Shown here: piece after piece, positions 14,195-23,560 of the stretch
How the letters are laid out: each line of letters opens with the position of its first letter
How positions within the stretch are numbered: position 1 is the first letter of the stretch
Assembly (NCBI GenBank): GCA_963575745.1
Contig: CAUYUJ010014767.1
Coordinates: forward strand, 180,733-208,232
DNA: 27,500 bases
Direction of reading: 5' to 3'
Origin: Prorocentrum cordatum
Lineage: Eukaryota > Sar > Dinophyceae > Prorocentrales > Prorocentraceae
Translations under genes and position numbers: made by a program
The notes under the pieces: model-generated
The model's input: the letters and a program-made list of their open reading frames with translations, nothing else
Told to the model about the DNA's origin: nothing
Databases searched by the model: none

Positions 14195-17100
14195 TCAGTT
14201 TTTTGACGATCGACCCCCGTCGAGGTCGCTTTCACCGCTCTCAATGAAGGATGCCACTCTGTCGCCTGGGTCCGCGAAGCCGTCGTCCGCGCCGCAGATC
14301 CTGACCTTTTTAGGCTGGCTCCTCGCTCTCCTGGGCTCTCTTGGCTGCTTCAGGTTGCCTCTGCAAGGTGGTGCTGAGTTCGTCCTGTTTGGTGTGCCCA
14401 TGTGGAAGCGCGGAGGTGGCAGCCGTGGCTCGTGTGGCTCGGTGGGCGTGATGTCCTCAATCGGCAGACGTGGGGGGGTGCTGGGACAGGCCTCCTCGTC
14501 GAGGCTGAGGTCGATGAACAGGGTCGTCATGGGTGTTCTGGCTGGCTGTGGCTGCTGTTGTGGGCTCTTGTTTGGCGTGAAGGGCGTGACGGGTGGGAAG
14601 ATGGCGGGCCTAGGCGTGGGCTGCTCCGTCGGGATGGGCGAGTCGGCTGCTAGCGTTGGTGAGAGTGAGGCGAGGTCCGTCGGAGCTTCGTCCTCCTTCT
14701 CCTCACGTAGGTCTTGGCCCATCTTCGGCTCTTCCTCCTGCAGGTCAGCGTCGTCGGATTCCCCGATTGGGATGCAGTCACTGTTTGCCCGCACGCCGAG
14801 CAGCCCCTCCTCCCTAGCCTCCTCGGTAGCGACCCTTTCTCCTTCTCCCAGCCCCAGGTTGGCCAAGTGAAGGAATGGGTCGCAGCTGGCGTGCTCCTCG
14901 ATGGGCGGGCGCTGCTGCGGTGGTAATGGTGGCGGCGGGAGCTCTTCAGCAGGTGGCCTCGGCACGAAACTCAGGTCCTGAAAGCTGAAGTCGCCGAACA
15001 GCGAGAGGCTCGACTCCTCTGTCGTCGGCCTCGACGATTTGTGTGGCCTCTCTCCTGGTCCCACCATGGCCAGCTCCTCGAGGTACGACGGTAGCTCGGG
15101 ATGTGGGGGCTCGTACTGACTAGGTAGGAGACGGAGTAGGTCTGCCTCCGGTTGCTCTCTCTGGTACTTGTCCTCCTGCTCCGCCATGACTTGGTCACGC
15201 TCAGTCGTGGCTGGATCCTCCATGAGGTCGTCCGTCATGTCGATTAGCAGGTCCTCATCCACCTGTCCTCCTGCACCCCAGGCGTCCCGTAGAGCGTTCT
15301 GGAGTCCTGCTGTCTGCCGATCATGCTCACGTTGGAGGTCTTGTAGTTGCTGCTGCCTCTGTATGTCGTTCATGTGCTGGATGTGGGCGTGATGCCGCAT
15401 CGCGGCCTGCATCTCCTGCTGGTGCTCGTGATGCAGAGTGCTGTGGTACTGCTGAATCGCGTGGTTCTCCAACCTCATCTGGTGTTGTACTACCTGGAGC
15501 TCGCTCGTGGCTGCTGCTTGGCGCTGCAGTGCCACCTCCTCCATCCTTCTAGCTTTGTCCTCCGCTTCCTGATGCTCCCCGACGCGCTCCAAGTACCTTT
15601 CCTGCTCGTACTGCATCTCGTGAGCCTTCGCCTGGATGGCTGAGTGCTCCAGGTTCAGGATGACCCGCATCGCTTCACGCCTGTTGGCCTCTTCCTGGTG
15701 CTCGTAGGCCATCCGCTGGTAAGCCACTACGATCTGCTGCTTCTCTTCCTTGTGAGCGCTGCGCCGAGCGCATCGCTCCTGGTACTCAGCCTCCGCCATC
15801 TCCTGCATCGCCTTTTCATTGTGCTCCTGCGCCGTCTTGTGCCACTGGGCCTCCTGAGCCGCCATCTGTCGTACCGCCTGCTCCTCCTGCCTGGCCTTCT
15901 CGACCTGCTGCGTGTAGATGGCTGCTCTTCTCTGGTCTTCCTTCTGCATCTCCTCGCGTAACATCTTCTTTTCCAACTCGAGGTGCTTTTGCAAGTCCAC
16001 GAGCATCCCTTTGGCCCTCTCCTCCTGTGTCCTCTGGCTGCCTCTCTGCGCCTCGTCTGCTTTCGCTTCCTTCTCCTCCAGCTTGGCGTTGTGATGTCTC
16101 TTGAGCGCGTTGACCTCCCATGTGTGCCACTCCTGCTGCTTGGCCAGCTGAGCTTCTGTCGTACGGATCATCTTTTGCGCCATGGTCTGCTCGCAAGCCT
16201 TCAACTCGCTCTTGTGCTTAAGCTCTGCCTGCGCCAGCATGTCGCTTTGCTGCTGTTCCCTTCTCTGCTGCAAGTCGAGCCTCTCGGTCAGCTTCCTGAT
16301 GGCGTCTTTGATCTCGTCCTTGTTGTCGGCGCTGGTCTTTCCTGCCGGTAGCCGAACTTGTCCTCCAGAACTTTGTTCCTCTTCGTCTTTGCCGCCATTA
16401 CGTCGTGATTCATGCCGTGCTGGGGCTGCTGGTGCTGTTGCTGCTGCTCCTGAGGAGGAAGCTGCTGCTCTGACTGGCTGAGCTGCGGCTGGTGCAACTG
16501 GTGCTGCAGCTGAGTCGCGCTTCCTCCTCGCAGCTGGGTGTGGCGTGCGTCCTCTGGTGCGGTCCTCGCACCCCTCCTCCTCCGACGATTCCTCCTTCAC
16601 ACCCGCTGCCTTGGCCATCTGGTCTCTGGTTTCCCTCAGCAGGGTCTTGTAGACCTTGATGGTTCGGGCGGCCGCCGCCTCCTGGTCGAGCATCATGTTG
16701 AGCCGCTTCTCCATCTCGGTGTGCTCCTCGTCCAGCTTTTCCAGTGTAGCCCTGAGCTGCTTCATGCGCTCTTTGTGGGGCAGGACGAAGGAGATGTTCG
16801 TGGCAGTGGTCGCTGCTTCCTGCTCGAGGCTCGACGTGCACAAACCCGCCAACCTGGCGCCAGCAATGTTCTCGGCGAGGCGGCCCAGCCTGTGGCACTT
16901 CGTCTTGTACCACACGTAGCGCATCTCCTCGTCGTCGGGTGGGGCGGACCAGCTCTCATGCTTCATCGCCACGGCGAAGGAGACAGGCGTGATGCTGTCC
17001 AGGACCGCCTTCTGCTGCAGGCTGTACTGGAAGTTGCCGATGTGGACTGCAGCTGGCGTGTCCTGCTGGTCCTTCCTTCTGCGCCTGCTGCTCCTCCTTC

Positions 17101-17755
17101 TGGCTGAAGTGCTCCTCCAAGGTGCCCTGTCCTTCCAGTGCTGGGCGCTGTCGCTTCGCTGCTGGTGCTGTGGTTGCTTTTGCTGGTGCTGGTAATGGGC
17201 TGGCTGTTGTTGGTGTTTGTGGGTGTGAGGCTGCTGCTGCTGCTGCTGCTGCTGGCTGTGCTGCTGCCTCTGTGCGTTGTGCTGCTGGTATCCGTTGTGC
17301 TGGCGTTGGTAATGCTGGTTGTCACCTCGGGCCCATACCCAGGGTCGCCCTCCAATGGCGCCAACGTCTCCAGTCCATGAGTCTCTGTCGACTGACTTGG
17401 AGCGCTGCTGGCGCTGGTGCTGCTGCTGCGCCCTCGTAGCCTTCTCGCTGCTGCTGCGCCTGCGCTGGTGCTGCTGCTGGCGCTGGGGCTGCTGCTGGTA
17501 CTGCGGCTGCTGCTGCTGCTGCTGCTGGTACTGTGGCTGCTGCGCGCTGTGGTGGCTGCTGAGGATGTGCGCCGCGTCCAGCACGCGGAAGAGGGTCCTG
17601 GCGTTGGCCCTCTTCTCCCGCTGGCGCCTGTGCCAGGCGGGCTCGCCCTCTCGGGGCGTGGCGGCTCTGCGCCGCCGCGGCTGCGGCGCCGATGGCGCGC
17701 TGCGCGCGGCCACGAGCGGCGGGGGCGACCGACGAGACGAAGGTCCCGCCCCTCC
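14195..17755 (-). CDS. Retrotransposon ORF1: Gln-rich N-terminus and long coiled coil
   Basis: Open from 17755 to TGA at 14197-14195, about 1,186 codons. Numbered from GTG at 17713: Gln-rich segments with poly-Q runs at about 58-82 and 133-187 (CAG-type repeats), a basic Arg/Ser patch 201-214, and a conserved-looking block 222-300 with DDEEMRYVWYKTKCHRL. Then come short helices 295-370, an Ala/Pro linker 400-435, and a very long Glu/Gln/Lys/Arg/Ala-rich coiled coil from about 465 to 800. The C-terminal part is acidic and Pro-rich. LINE ORF1 proteins often use coiled coils to oligomerise on RNA, so that role is inferred. No RRM or zinc knuckle was seen. The first ATG is at codon 250; an in-frame ATG at 18037 opens a Glu-rich frame that is cut from this ORF by TAG codons in the GGA array. 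Confidence 0.75.
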   Translation of the reverse strand, partial: GGAGPSSRRSPPPLVAARSAPSAPQPRRRRAATPREGEPAWHRRQREKRANARTLFRVLDAAHILSSHHSAQQPQYQQQQQQQPQYQQQPQRQQQHQRRRSSSEKATRAQQQHQRQQRSKSVDRDSWTGDVGAIGGRPWVWARGDNQHYQRQHNGYQQHNAQRQQHSQQQQQQQQPHTHKHQQQPAHYQHQQKQPQHQQRSDSAQHWKDRAPWRSTSARRRSSRRRRKDQQDTPAAVHIGNFQYSLQQKAVLDSITPVSFAVAMKHESWSAPPDDEEMRYVWYKTKCHRLGRLAENIAGARLAGLCTSSLEQEAATTATNISFVLPHKERMKQLRATLEKLDEEHTEMEKRLNMMLDQEAAAARTIKVYKTLLRETRDQMAKAAGVKEESSEEEGCEDRTRGRTPHPAARRKRDSAAAPVAPAAAQPVRAAASSSGAAATAPAAPARHESRRNGGKDEEEQSSGGQVRLPAGKTSADNKDEIKDAIRKLTERLDLQQRREQQQSDMLAQAELKHKSELKACEQTMAQKMIRTTEAQLAKQQEWHTWEVNALKRHHNAKLEEKEAKADEAQRGSQRTQEERAKGMLVDLQKHLELEKKMLREEMQKEDQRRAAIYTQQVEKARQEEQAVRQMAAQEAQWHKTAQEHNEKAMQEMAEAEYQERCARRSAHKEEKQQIVVAYQRMAYEHQEEANRREAMRVILNLEHSAIQAKAHEMQYEQERYLERVGEHQEAEDKARRMEEVALQRQAAATSELQVVQHQMRLENHAIQQYHSTLHHEHQQEMQAAMRHHAHIQHMNDIQRQQQLQDLQREHDRQTAGLQNALRDAWGAGGQVDEDLLIDMTDDLMEDPATTERDQVMAEQEDKYQREQPEADLLRLLPSQYEPPHPELPSYLEELAMVGPGERPHKSSRPTTEESSLSLFGDFSFQDLSFVPRPPAEELPPPPLPPQQRPPIEEHASCDPFLHLANLGLGEGERVATEEAREEGLLGVRANSDCIPIGESDDADLQEEEPKMGQDLREEKEDEAPTDLASLSPTLAADSPIPTEQPTPRPAIFPPVTPFTPNKSPQQQPQPARTPMTTLFIDLSLDEEACPSTPPRLPIEDITPTEPHEPRLPPPRFHMGTPNRTNSAPPCRGNLKQPREPRRARSQPKKVRICGADDGFADPGDRVASFIESGESDLDGGRSSKN

Positions 17756-17763
17756 TCAGCCCG

Positions 17764-17970
17764 TGGCTCCCTCCTCCTACTCCTCCTCCTCCTCCTCCTC
17801 CTCCTCCTCCTACTCCTCCTCCTCCTCCTCTTCCTCCTCCTGGTCCTCCTCCTCCTCCTCCTCCTCCTCCTCCTCCTGGTCCTCCTCCTCCTCCTCCTCC
17901 TTGTCCTCCTCCACCTCCTCCTCCTCCTCCTCGACCTCCTCCTCCTCCTCGACCTCCTCCTCCTCCGCCG
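17764..17970. repeat. (CCT)n/(CTC)n array upstream of the retrotransposon
   Basis: Some 200 bases of CCT units with occasional TAC, GGT, GAC and TTG interruptions. On the minus strand it is GAG/GGA. A frame that starts with ATG at 18037 (MEEVAQKSLRTAKPEGG, then poly-Glu) ends in the array where GAG has become TAG. It may be the original 5' region of ORF1 or unrelated. Confidence 0.9.
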
Positions 17971-18165
17971 TCCCTCGTCCCTCCGCCCCGCCCTCGGGTT
18001 TGGCGGTTCTGAGGCTTTTCTGGGCCACCTCCTCCATCTCCCCTGCGCACCCTTTTCGTCCTGGTGGTCTCCCCTCCCGTGCCCCCTCCCCCTCCCTCCC
18101 CGTTCCTCTTTCCTGCTCCTCCCTCTTATTCCTTCTACTCCTCCCCCTGATCGGCGTCGCGACCG
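17971..18165. other. Short unique spacer
   Basis: Lies between the CCT array and the GGTCGT array. It holds the start of the minus-strand MEEVAQKSL... frame (ATG at 18037-18035). Otherwise nothing recognisable. Confidence 0.4.
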
Positions 18166-18433
18166 TCGTCGTCGTTCTCGCGGTGCCGGTGGTCATCGTC
18201 GTGGTCGTGGTCGGGGTCGTCGTGGTCGTGGTCGTGGTCGTGGCCGTTGCCGTGGTGGTGGTCGTGGTCGTGTGCTTGTGGTCGTGGTCGTGGTCGCGGT
18301 GGTGGTCGTGGTCGTGCTCGTGGTCGTGGTCGTCGTCGTGGTCTTGGTCTTGATCGTGGTCGTGGTCGTGGTCGTGGTCGTTGTCGTGGTCGTGGTCATG
18401 GTCATGGTCGTCGTCGTCATCGTGGTCGTGGTC

Positions 18434-18470
<37 letters not shown>

Positions 18471-18471
18471 C

Positions 18472-18519
<48 letters not shown>

Positions 18520-18541
18520 GGTGGTGGTGGTGGTGGTGGTG

Positions 18542-18592
<51 letters not shown>

Positions 18593-18594
18593 CC
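18166..18594. repeat. (GGTCGT)n hexanucleotide array grading into (GTC)n
   Basis: More than 400 bases of GGTCGT, with GGTCTT, GGTCAT and GGCCGT variants. It ends in a GGT run (18518-18541) and then a pure CGT run (18542-18591). Very long open frames here translate the array (Arg-Gly, Ser-Trp, Val). Confidence 0.95.
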
Positions 18595-20278
18595 CCCCTC
18601 CTTCTCTCCGTCCTCCCTCCGTGCTCCTTCATCCTCCAGCTCGTTCCTCCTCCCTCCTCCTGGCCCTCTTCCTGTCCAGCATCCGCTCAACATCGATCCC
18701 TGGACCCCTCCCAAGGTACGTCCCTTGGGTTTTCCACCCCCCGATCGATTTCCAGCGGTCCCGGGGCCTGTGTCGGAACCCTGGGGGCCGAAAGCTGCGG
18801 AAAATGTGTGGCAGGATTTTTCTTCGACCGTCGTCGTCCTTCTGGTGCTCCTCATCCCTCTCTTCCTCCATCTCCTGTCACCTTCCTCCCGCCCTCCCCG
18901 GCCACAGCGTCGTTGTGGCCAGGGAAGGCATCTACAGTCTGGTCTGACTAGTGGGTCGACCCTGCAGAGTCAAGGGTGCCCCTGTGTCCTGTGCATGGCG
19001 TCTCACGTATGATGCATTCCTGGGGCAAGGGTACCTGGTTCAGAGGCCATGCTGCCTTCGGACGAGTCTCGTGTCCTCTCGCGTGCCCTCTCGAATCAAA
19101 CTCGACCGTATCAGGCTGGCGGGAAGGTCCGACGCGTCCACTCGCCTTTCTCGCGGTGTGGCGAACGTCGACTCACCGCCCTCCTGCGCCTCGGCGACCG
19201 ACCCCCCAGGTCTGGGCTGGGGAGGTGTGCACGAAGAGGCAGGACGCGGAGCAGAGCGTGGCGGCGATCGCGCTGGAGGCGGGGAGGGGAGGACGCGGGA
19301 GCCGAAGGACGCGGAGGATGAGGTGAGGCGATGATCAGAGGAGGAAAACGCTGAGATTTTGGCGTTGCGTGTTTCCACAAAGAGCGATTTTGCCTTGTTT
19401 CGGGTCCTGGGATCCTCACGCATCGATCGGGCTCGAACATGCAGCAGAAAGATGGGTTCCAGGGCTCAGGTTTGTTTTTTTGTATGATTTTTTGTTTTTG
19501 TTTTCGTGACGTTGAATCTCAGGGGAGGTGCTGATGCTGCTACACTTGCCTCGCCTTCCGCCTTTTTGGGGCCTCCTGGGAGGCCATCGTCGCCAGGCTG
19601 GTCAGAACGTACCTTGGGAAAGGTCTGGGGAATGGCGGTATATCTGATCTGTTCGGGGGGTTGCTAAAGGTGCCCCTCTGACCCGAGGTGCCCCGAGCTT
19701 TTCGCTCCACTTTGTAGCCCTTCGGGCCACCTGGGCCTCGTGAGGGGTGCTCTGGAGGCCGTGGGGGCCTCGTGGGGGCACCTTGGGCCAGGGTCACTTC
19801 CAGCAACACCCGATCTGTATCTCTTGGTCCCCAGAGGCGACGCGGCATGCGCGGCTCCCATGAGCCCACCAAGGCTGTTCTGCGGGAGCAGGCTTCGTCC
19901 CCCCTGGAGAGCGGGCATGCGTGCTGGGCATGTGCCGAGTTGCCAGAGCCGCCACAAAAGTAGATACACAGACCCTCCAATGGGTTGTTCCTGGACCTTA
20001 GGGGAGGGTGGCGGTATATAAATCACCACCGAGAGCTAGCGACTTTATACACCGCCGCCCTATCTTCTGGTGTGCACGCGGCGGTCAGGCACAAATTGCG
20101 TCTCCAATGCAACCGCCCGGGTGTCAATAAATCCACTGGCGTGCCCATGCGTCCCGCAGCCCTTCCAAGAGGGCGGACTGGCCCCCCCCGCAGGCGTCGG
20201 GCAGCAGGGTGTCGGGCACGGCGTCGGGGGTGCGTCGGTTGCGGCGTCGAGCGTGGCGCCAGGCAGGGGGGTCGGCCA
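18595..20278. other. Long stretch without a supported gene
   Basis: Mixed GC-rich sequence. Open frames up to about 147 codons exist on both strands (for example minus 19540-19980) but show no domain, and their reading frames overlap one another. A T-rich patch lies at 19470-19504. A dispersed-repeat copy starts near 20036 (listed separately). Confidence 0.45.
20036..20150 (+). repeat. Dispersed repeat, copy 1
   Basis: Shares ACTTTATACACCGCCGC (20042-20058) exactly with 22503-22519. Looser matches follow in the same order: CACAAATTGCG versus CACAATTCGC, then ATCCACTGGCGTGCC versus ATCCATTG..GGCGTGCC. Confidence 0.6.
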
Positions 20279-20515
20279 GCGAGGAGGAGGAGGAGGAGGA
20301 GGAGGAGGAGGAGGAGGAGGAGGAGGAGGAGGGGGAGGAGGAGGAGGAGGAGGAGGAGGGAGGAGGGAGGAGGAGGAGGAGGGAGGGAGGGGAGGGAGGG
20401 AGGGAGGGAGGGAGGGAGGGAGGAGGGAGGGAGGAGGAGGAGGAGGAGGAGGAGGAGGAGGAGGAGGGCGAGGGAGGAGGGAGGAGGGAGGAGGGAGGAG
20501 GGAGGAGGGAGGAGG
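20279..20515. repeat. (GGA)n array with (GGGA)n segment
   Basis: Some 235 bases of GGA units with a GGGA run near 20380-20425 and a GGAGGGA run at 20470-20515. It is homopurine on the plus strand. All overlapping open frames are Glu, Gly or Arg translations of it. Confidence 0.95.
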
Positions 20516-20557
20516 GCCGACGCAGTGTGAAAACTATCCCATTCCACTCACGCCTCT

Positions 20558-20677
20558 GGAAACGGCGACCTGGTCGGCATGAGAATCGGTGATCTGGTCG
20601 ATGCTGGAGTCGTCGAGTTGGCCGGTGCGGGAGTCGGTGAGCTGAGCGATGAGGGAGTCGGTGACCTGGTCGGACCA
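20558..20677 (+). repeat. Five-copy 24-bp (8-codon) tandem repeat
   Basis: Units start at 20558, 20582, 20606, 20630 and 20654, all exactly 24 bp. In one plus frame they read GNGDLVGM, RIGDLVDA, GVVELAGA, GVGELSDE and GVGDLVGP. Base changes between units often fall at third codon positions (GAT/GAC, GGT/GGC, CTG/TTG), and the substitutions are conservative (Asp/Glu, Ile/Val). The frame runs on into a Pro/Ala/Thr segment to about 20842, so a short coding repeat is possible. No gene start was found upstream. Confidence 0.75.
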
Positions 20678-21665
20678 GCGCCAGCGCCTACGCCTACGCC
20701 GACGCCAGCACCCGCGCCGCCGCCGCCGATGCCAGCTTCAACGCCGGCTCAGGGAAACGGCTACCATTCTTGCGTACGACGCGGCGATGATCATCAGCAC
20801 GGCGACGATTTGCACAATGGTGCTCGTGCAGCTGACGAGTGAATGATGCAACTCCAGCAGCTGACGGTGACACTGTTTCGGCGCCAACGCCGTCGCCTAC
20901 ACCTGCACCGTTGCCTTCACCGTTGCCAGCACCAATGCCGACGCTTACAGCACCGATGTAAACGCCGTCGCCAGCAGGGACGCCTGCGTCGGCGCCAGCA
21001 ACAAAGCCAGCGCCGTGGTTATCACCGACGCCTGCTTCGGCAACGACGCCAGGGACTACCAGCAACGTGGACATCACCGACGTCGGCGTCATCGCCGACG
21101 CCAGCGATTGCATTAGCTCCAACGCCAGTGTCGAGACGCCAGCTCGATAACCGACGTCTGCGTCGGCACGAAGGCCAGCGCCTACGCCAGCACCGATGCC
21201 ATCACCGACGCCTGCGCCAGCGCCGACGCCTACGCCAGCACCGTCGCCTGCATTGACGCCAGCGTGGATGCCTGCATCGAGCTAGCACCAATGCCAGCGC
21301 TTACACATGTGCCAAAGCCTGCACTGACGCCAGCAGGAACGCCCACGCCTGTGCTGGCAGCAGCGCCAACGGCTACACCAGCACCGCTGTCATCACCGAC
21401 TCCAGCATGAACGCTGACGCCTACATCAGCCCCGACGCCAGCATGCGAGCGAGCGATTGCAGTGGCACCAACGCCAGCGTCTACACCTGCGACGGCGCCA
21501 ACACTGACGCCAACGCGAATATCGGCATCTGCGCCAGCAGTAGCACCAGCGCTCACACCAGCACCGAGGTCATCACCAGCATCAGCACCGATGCTGGCGC
21601 AGCACCGAAACCAGCACCGACGCCAGCATCAACGCCATCGACTACGCCGGTGTCCTTCGTCGTCA
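20678..21665. repeat. Degenerate minisatellite of GCCAGC/ACCGACGCC-type units
   Basis: Almost 1 kb built from 6- and 12-base words such as GCCAGCACCGACGCC, GCCATCACC and GCCTACACC. Only the multiple-of-three spacing is well kept. On the minus strand it yields Gly/Val/Ala repeats (GVGADVGV-like); on the plus strand Ala/Pro/Thr or Asn/Ala/Ser. The longest open frames are minus 20694-21122, minus 21230-21556 and plus 21407-21679. None is long enough, or has flanks, to be called a gene. Confidence 0.8.
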
Positions 21666-22497
21666 CTGACCTCGGGTGAGGTCTGCGGAGGTTTGTGCCT
21701 CCCCTGCCGCCTTTGGTTAGCCTGGCTGGCTGCAGCGCGCCGCCGCGTGTCCTCGAGTCCTCCTCCCCGCAGGCTTGTGTTGTTTTTAGTCGTTCGATGT
21801 GTGCGTGCATGTTGCGGGCGTGCCCGCCGGACGGGCTCCTGTTACTGAGCGAGCTTCCAGTGTCCGCCGGCAGGCGCTGCCTTAGAAGTATAATTTTCAG
21901 TATTTGGGTATATCTATGTCCTCCTTGTTTTCGTTCTCGCTCGCTTCCTTTCGCTCTCGTTCGTTTCGTTGGCTTCCTTCCTCCCTCTTCCCCTCTGGCT
22001 TGCTGGTGTGCGTTTTGTTTTGCATCCTCTTGGCGGCCGTTTGGGCTGCGCGGGAACATTCGCACTGCGCCGTCGCCCCTCTTCTTCCCGTTCTTCTTCT
22101 TTCCTCCTCTCCCCCCTCCCGCGCTTTGTGCGACACGCCGGCGTCCACCCTGCAATGCCTCTGTCCACCTAGCTGTTTTGGCGTTGGCCCTGTAGGGTAA
22201 TCCACAGGTGCCGCCTCAGCCGTTCTGTGCGGACTTTGTTGGCGCCGTCCGAGGCCCTGGGAACCACACCAGAGGACTCATTTACCAGATTCTCTTGGCA
22301 GCCAGAGTGTGGATCACTTCAGGCATTCAACATTTTCCGGCCTTTCGCTACGCGGGGAGGAAACGTTTCACCCAGTATCGAGCGTGGCCGTCACGATTGT
22401 CTGTCCGCTGGGTTGGCCGGACCTTGGGGTCCACCTCGCGGGCACGGTGAGGTTGCCATTGGTCTGCTATGTGGGTCGGTGTCCTCCTTTGTGCGGG
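21666..22497. other. Stretch without a recognisable gene
   Basis: Pyrimidine-rich on the plus strand around 21925-22130. Open frames exist on both strands (plus 21695-22195, minus 21553-22155), neither with a recognisable domain. A plus frame from 22227 reads as balanced protein until it enters the GT array, but I recognise no family. Confidence 0.4.
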
Positions 22498-22590
22498 AAA
22501 AAACTTTATACACCGCCGCTCTCCGTGAAGGTACATGCACAATTCGCCTGAGGGTGTTTGTGTATCCATTGTCGTGGCGTGCCAGGGCCT
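22498..22590 (+). repeat. Dispersed repeat, copy 2
   Basis: Second copy of the segment at 20036-20150, identical over ACTTTATACACCGCCGC at 22503-22519 and weakly similar to GGCGTGCC near 22576-22583. It is shorter than copy 1 by about 20 bases. Confidence 0.6.
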
Positions 22591-22683
22591 CGCTTGGGAC
22601 GACGCCGCGCTTGCCCTCTGTCCAGGGCGTCGGCCACAACGCGCCTCAACTGGCTTTTCCGCCCCAGCTGCGTGCGATTGAAC

Positions 22684-23325
<642 letters not shown>

Positions 23326-23342
23326 CGGGGGGGCGGAGTGGG

Positions 23343-23560
23343 ATGGGGCGGATTCGGGAGGCCATCCGCGCCGACCCCGAGCTGATGGCCGCTTTCAACG
23401 CCCCCCAGAAGCCCAAGAACTGGTCTCCGTGTGGAAGCAAGGGCAAGGGCAAGGGCGGCGTCATGAAGGGCGGCAAGGGCCTCCAGGTCGCCGATTGTGG
23501 GGGGGGGGAGGGGAAACGGAGGAGACAGGAGGAGGAAGAGGAGGAAGAGGACGAGAGGAA
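23343..23560 (+). CDS. Candidate exon: basic Lys/Gly-rich segment running into acidic repeats
   Basis: Just after the GT tract the plus frame starting at ATG 23343 reads as ordinary protein: GRIREAIRADPELMAAFN, then PKNWSPCGSKGKGKGGVMKG. It then enters a GGA/GAT region. The amphipathic start and the Lys-Gly block contrast with the low-complexity frames around it. A CAG-GT step at about 23487 could be a splice donor. It may be the start or an internal exon of an acidic protein whose end is at 25775. I do not recognise the family. Confidence 0.35.

Larger units (their letters stand above)
5990..17755 (-). mobile_element. Giant LINE-like non-LTR retrotransposon with a methyltransferase-like domain
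   Basis: The same-strand series of long frames encodes, in sense order, a coiled-coil ORF1, a Pro/Arg-rich ORF2, RNase H, EEP endonuclease, reverse transcriptase, zinc-finger-like motifs and a C5-MTase-like domain. EEP plus RT without integrase, protease or LTRs places it among non-LTR elements. RNase H ahead of the endonuclease is not the usual order; in I- and R1-type LINEs it follows the RT. Boundaries are approximate: 5' of ORF1 is a CCT array, and 3' of the last ORF is the 63-bp minisatellite. No target-site duplication or poly-A tail was recognised. Disruptions are one TGA between ORF2 and the catalytic ORF, frame changes near 8290 and 7900, and two near the ORF1/ORF2 junction. Confidence 0.88.

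Noticed and set aside
5990-17755. LTR retrotransposon or integrated virus
   Set aside because: EEP endonuclease with FMDD-type RT, and no integrase, aspartic protease, capsid or long terminal repeats were found.
17319-19012. Long plus-strand open frames opposite ORF1 and across the CCT and GGTCGT arrays
   Set aside because: They translate simple repeats and the antisense of ORF1, with Ser, Val, Leu or Arg runs and no domain.
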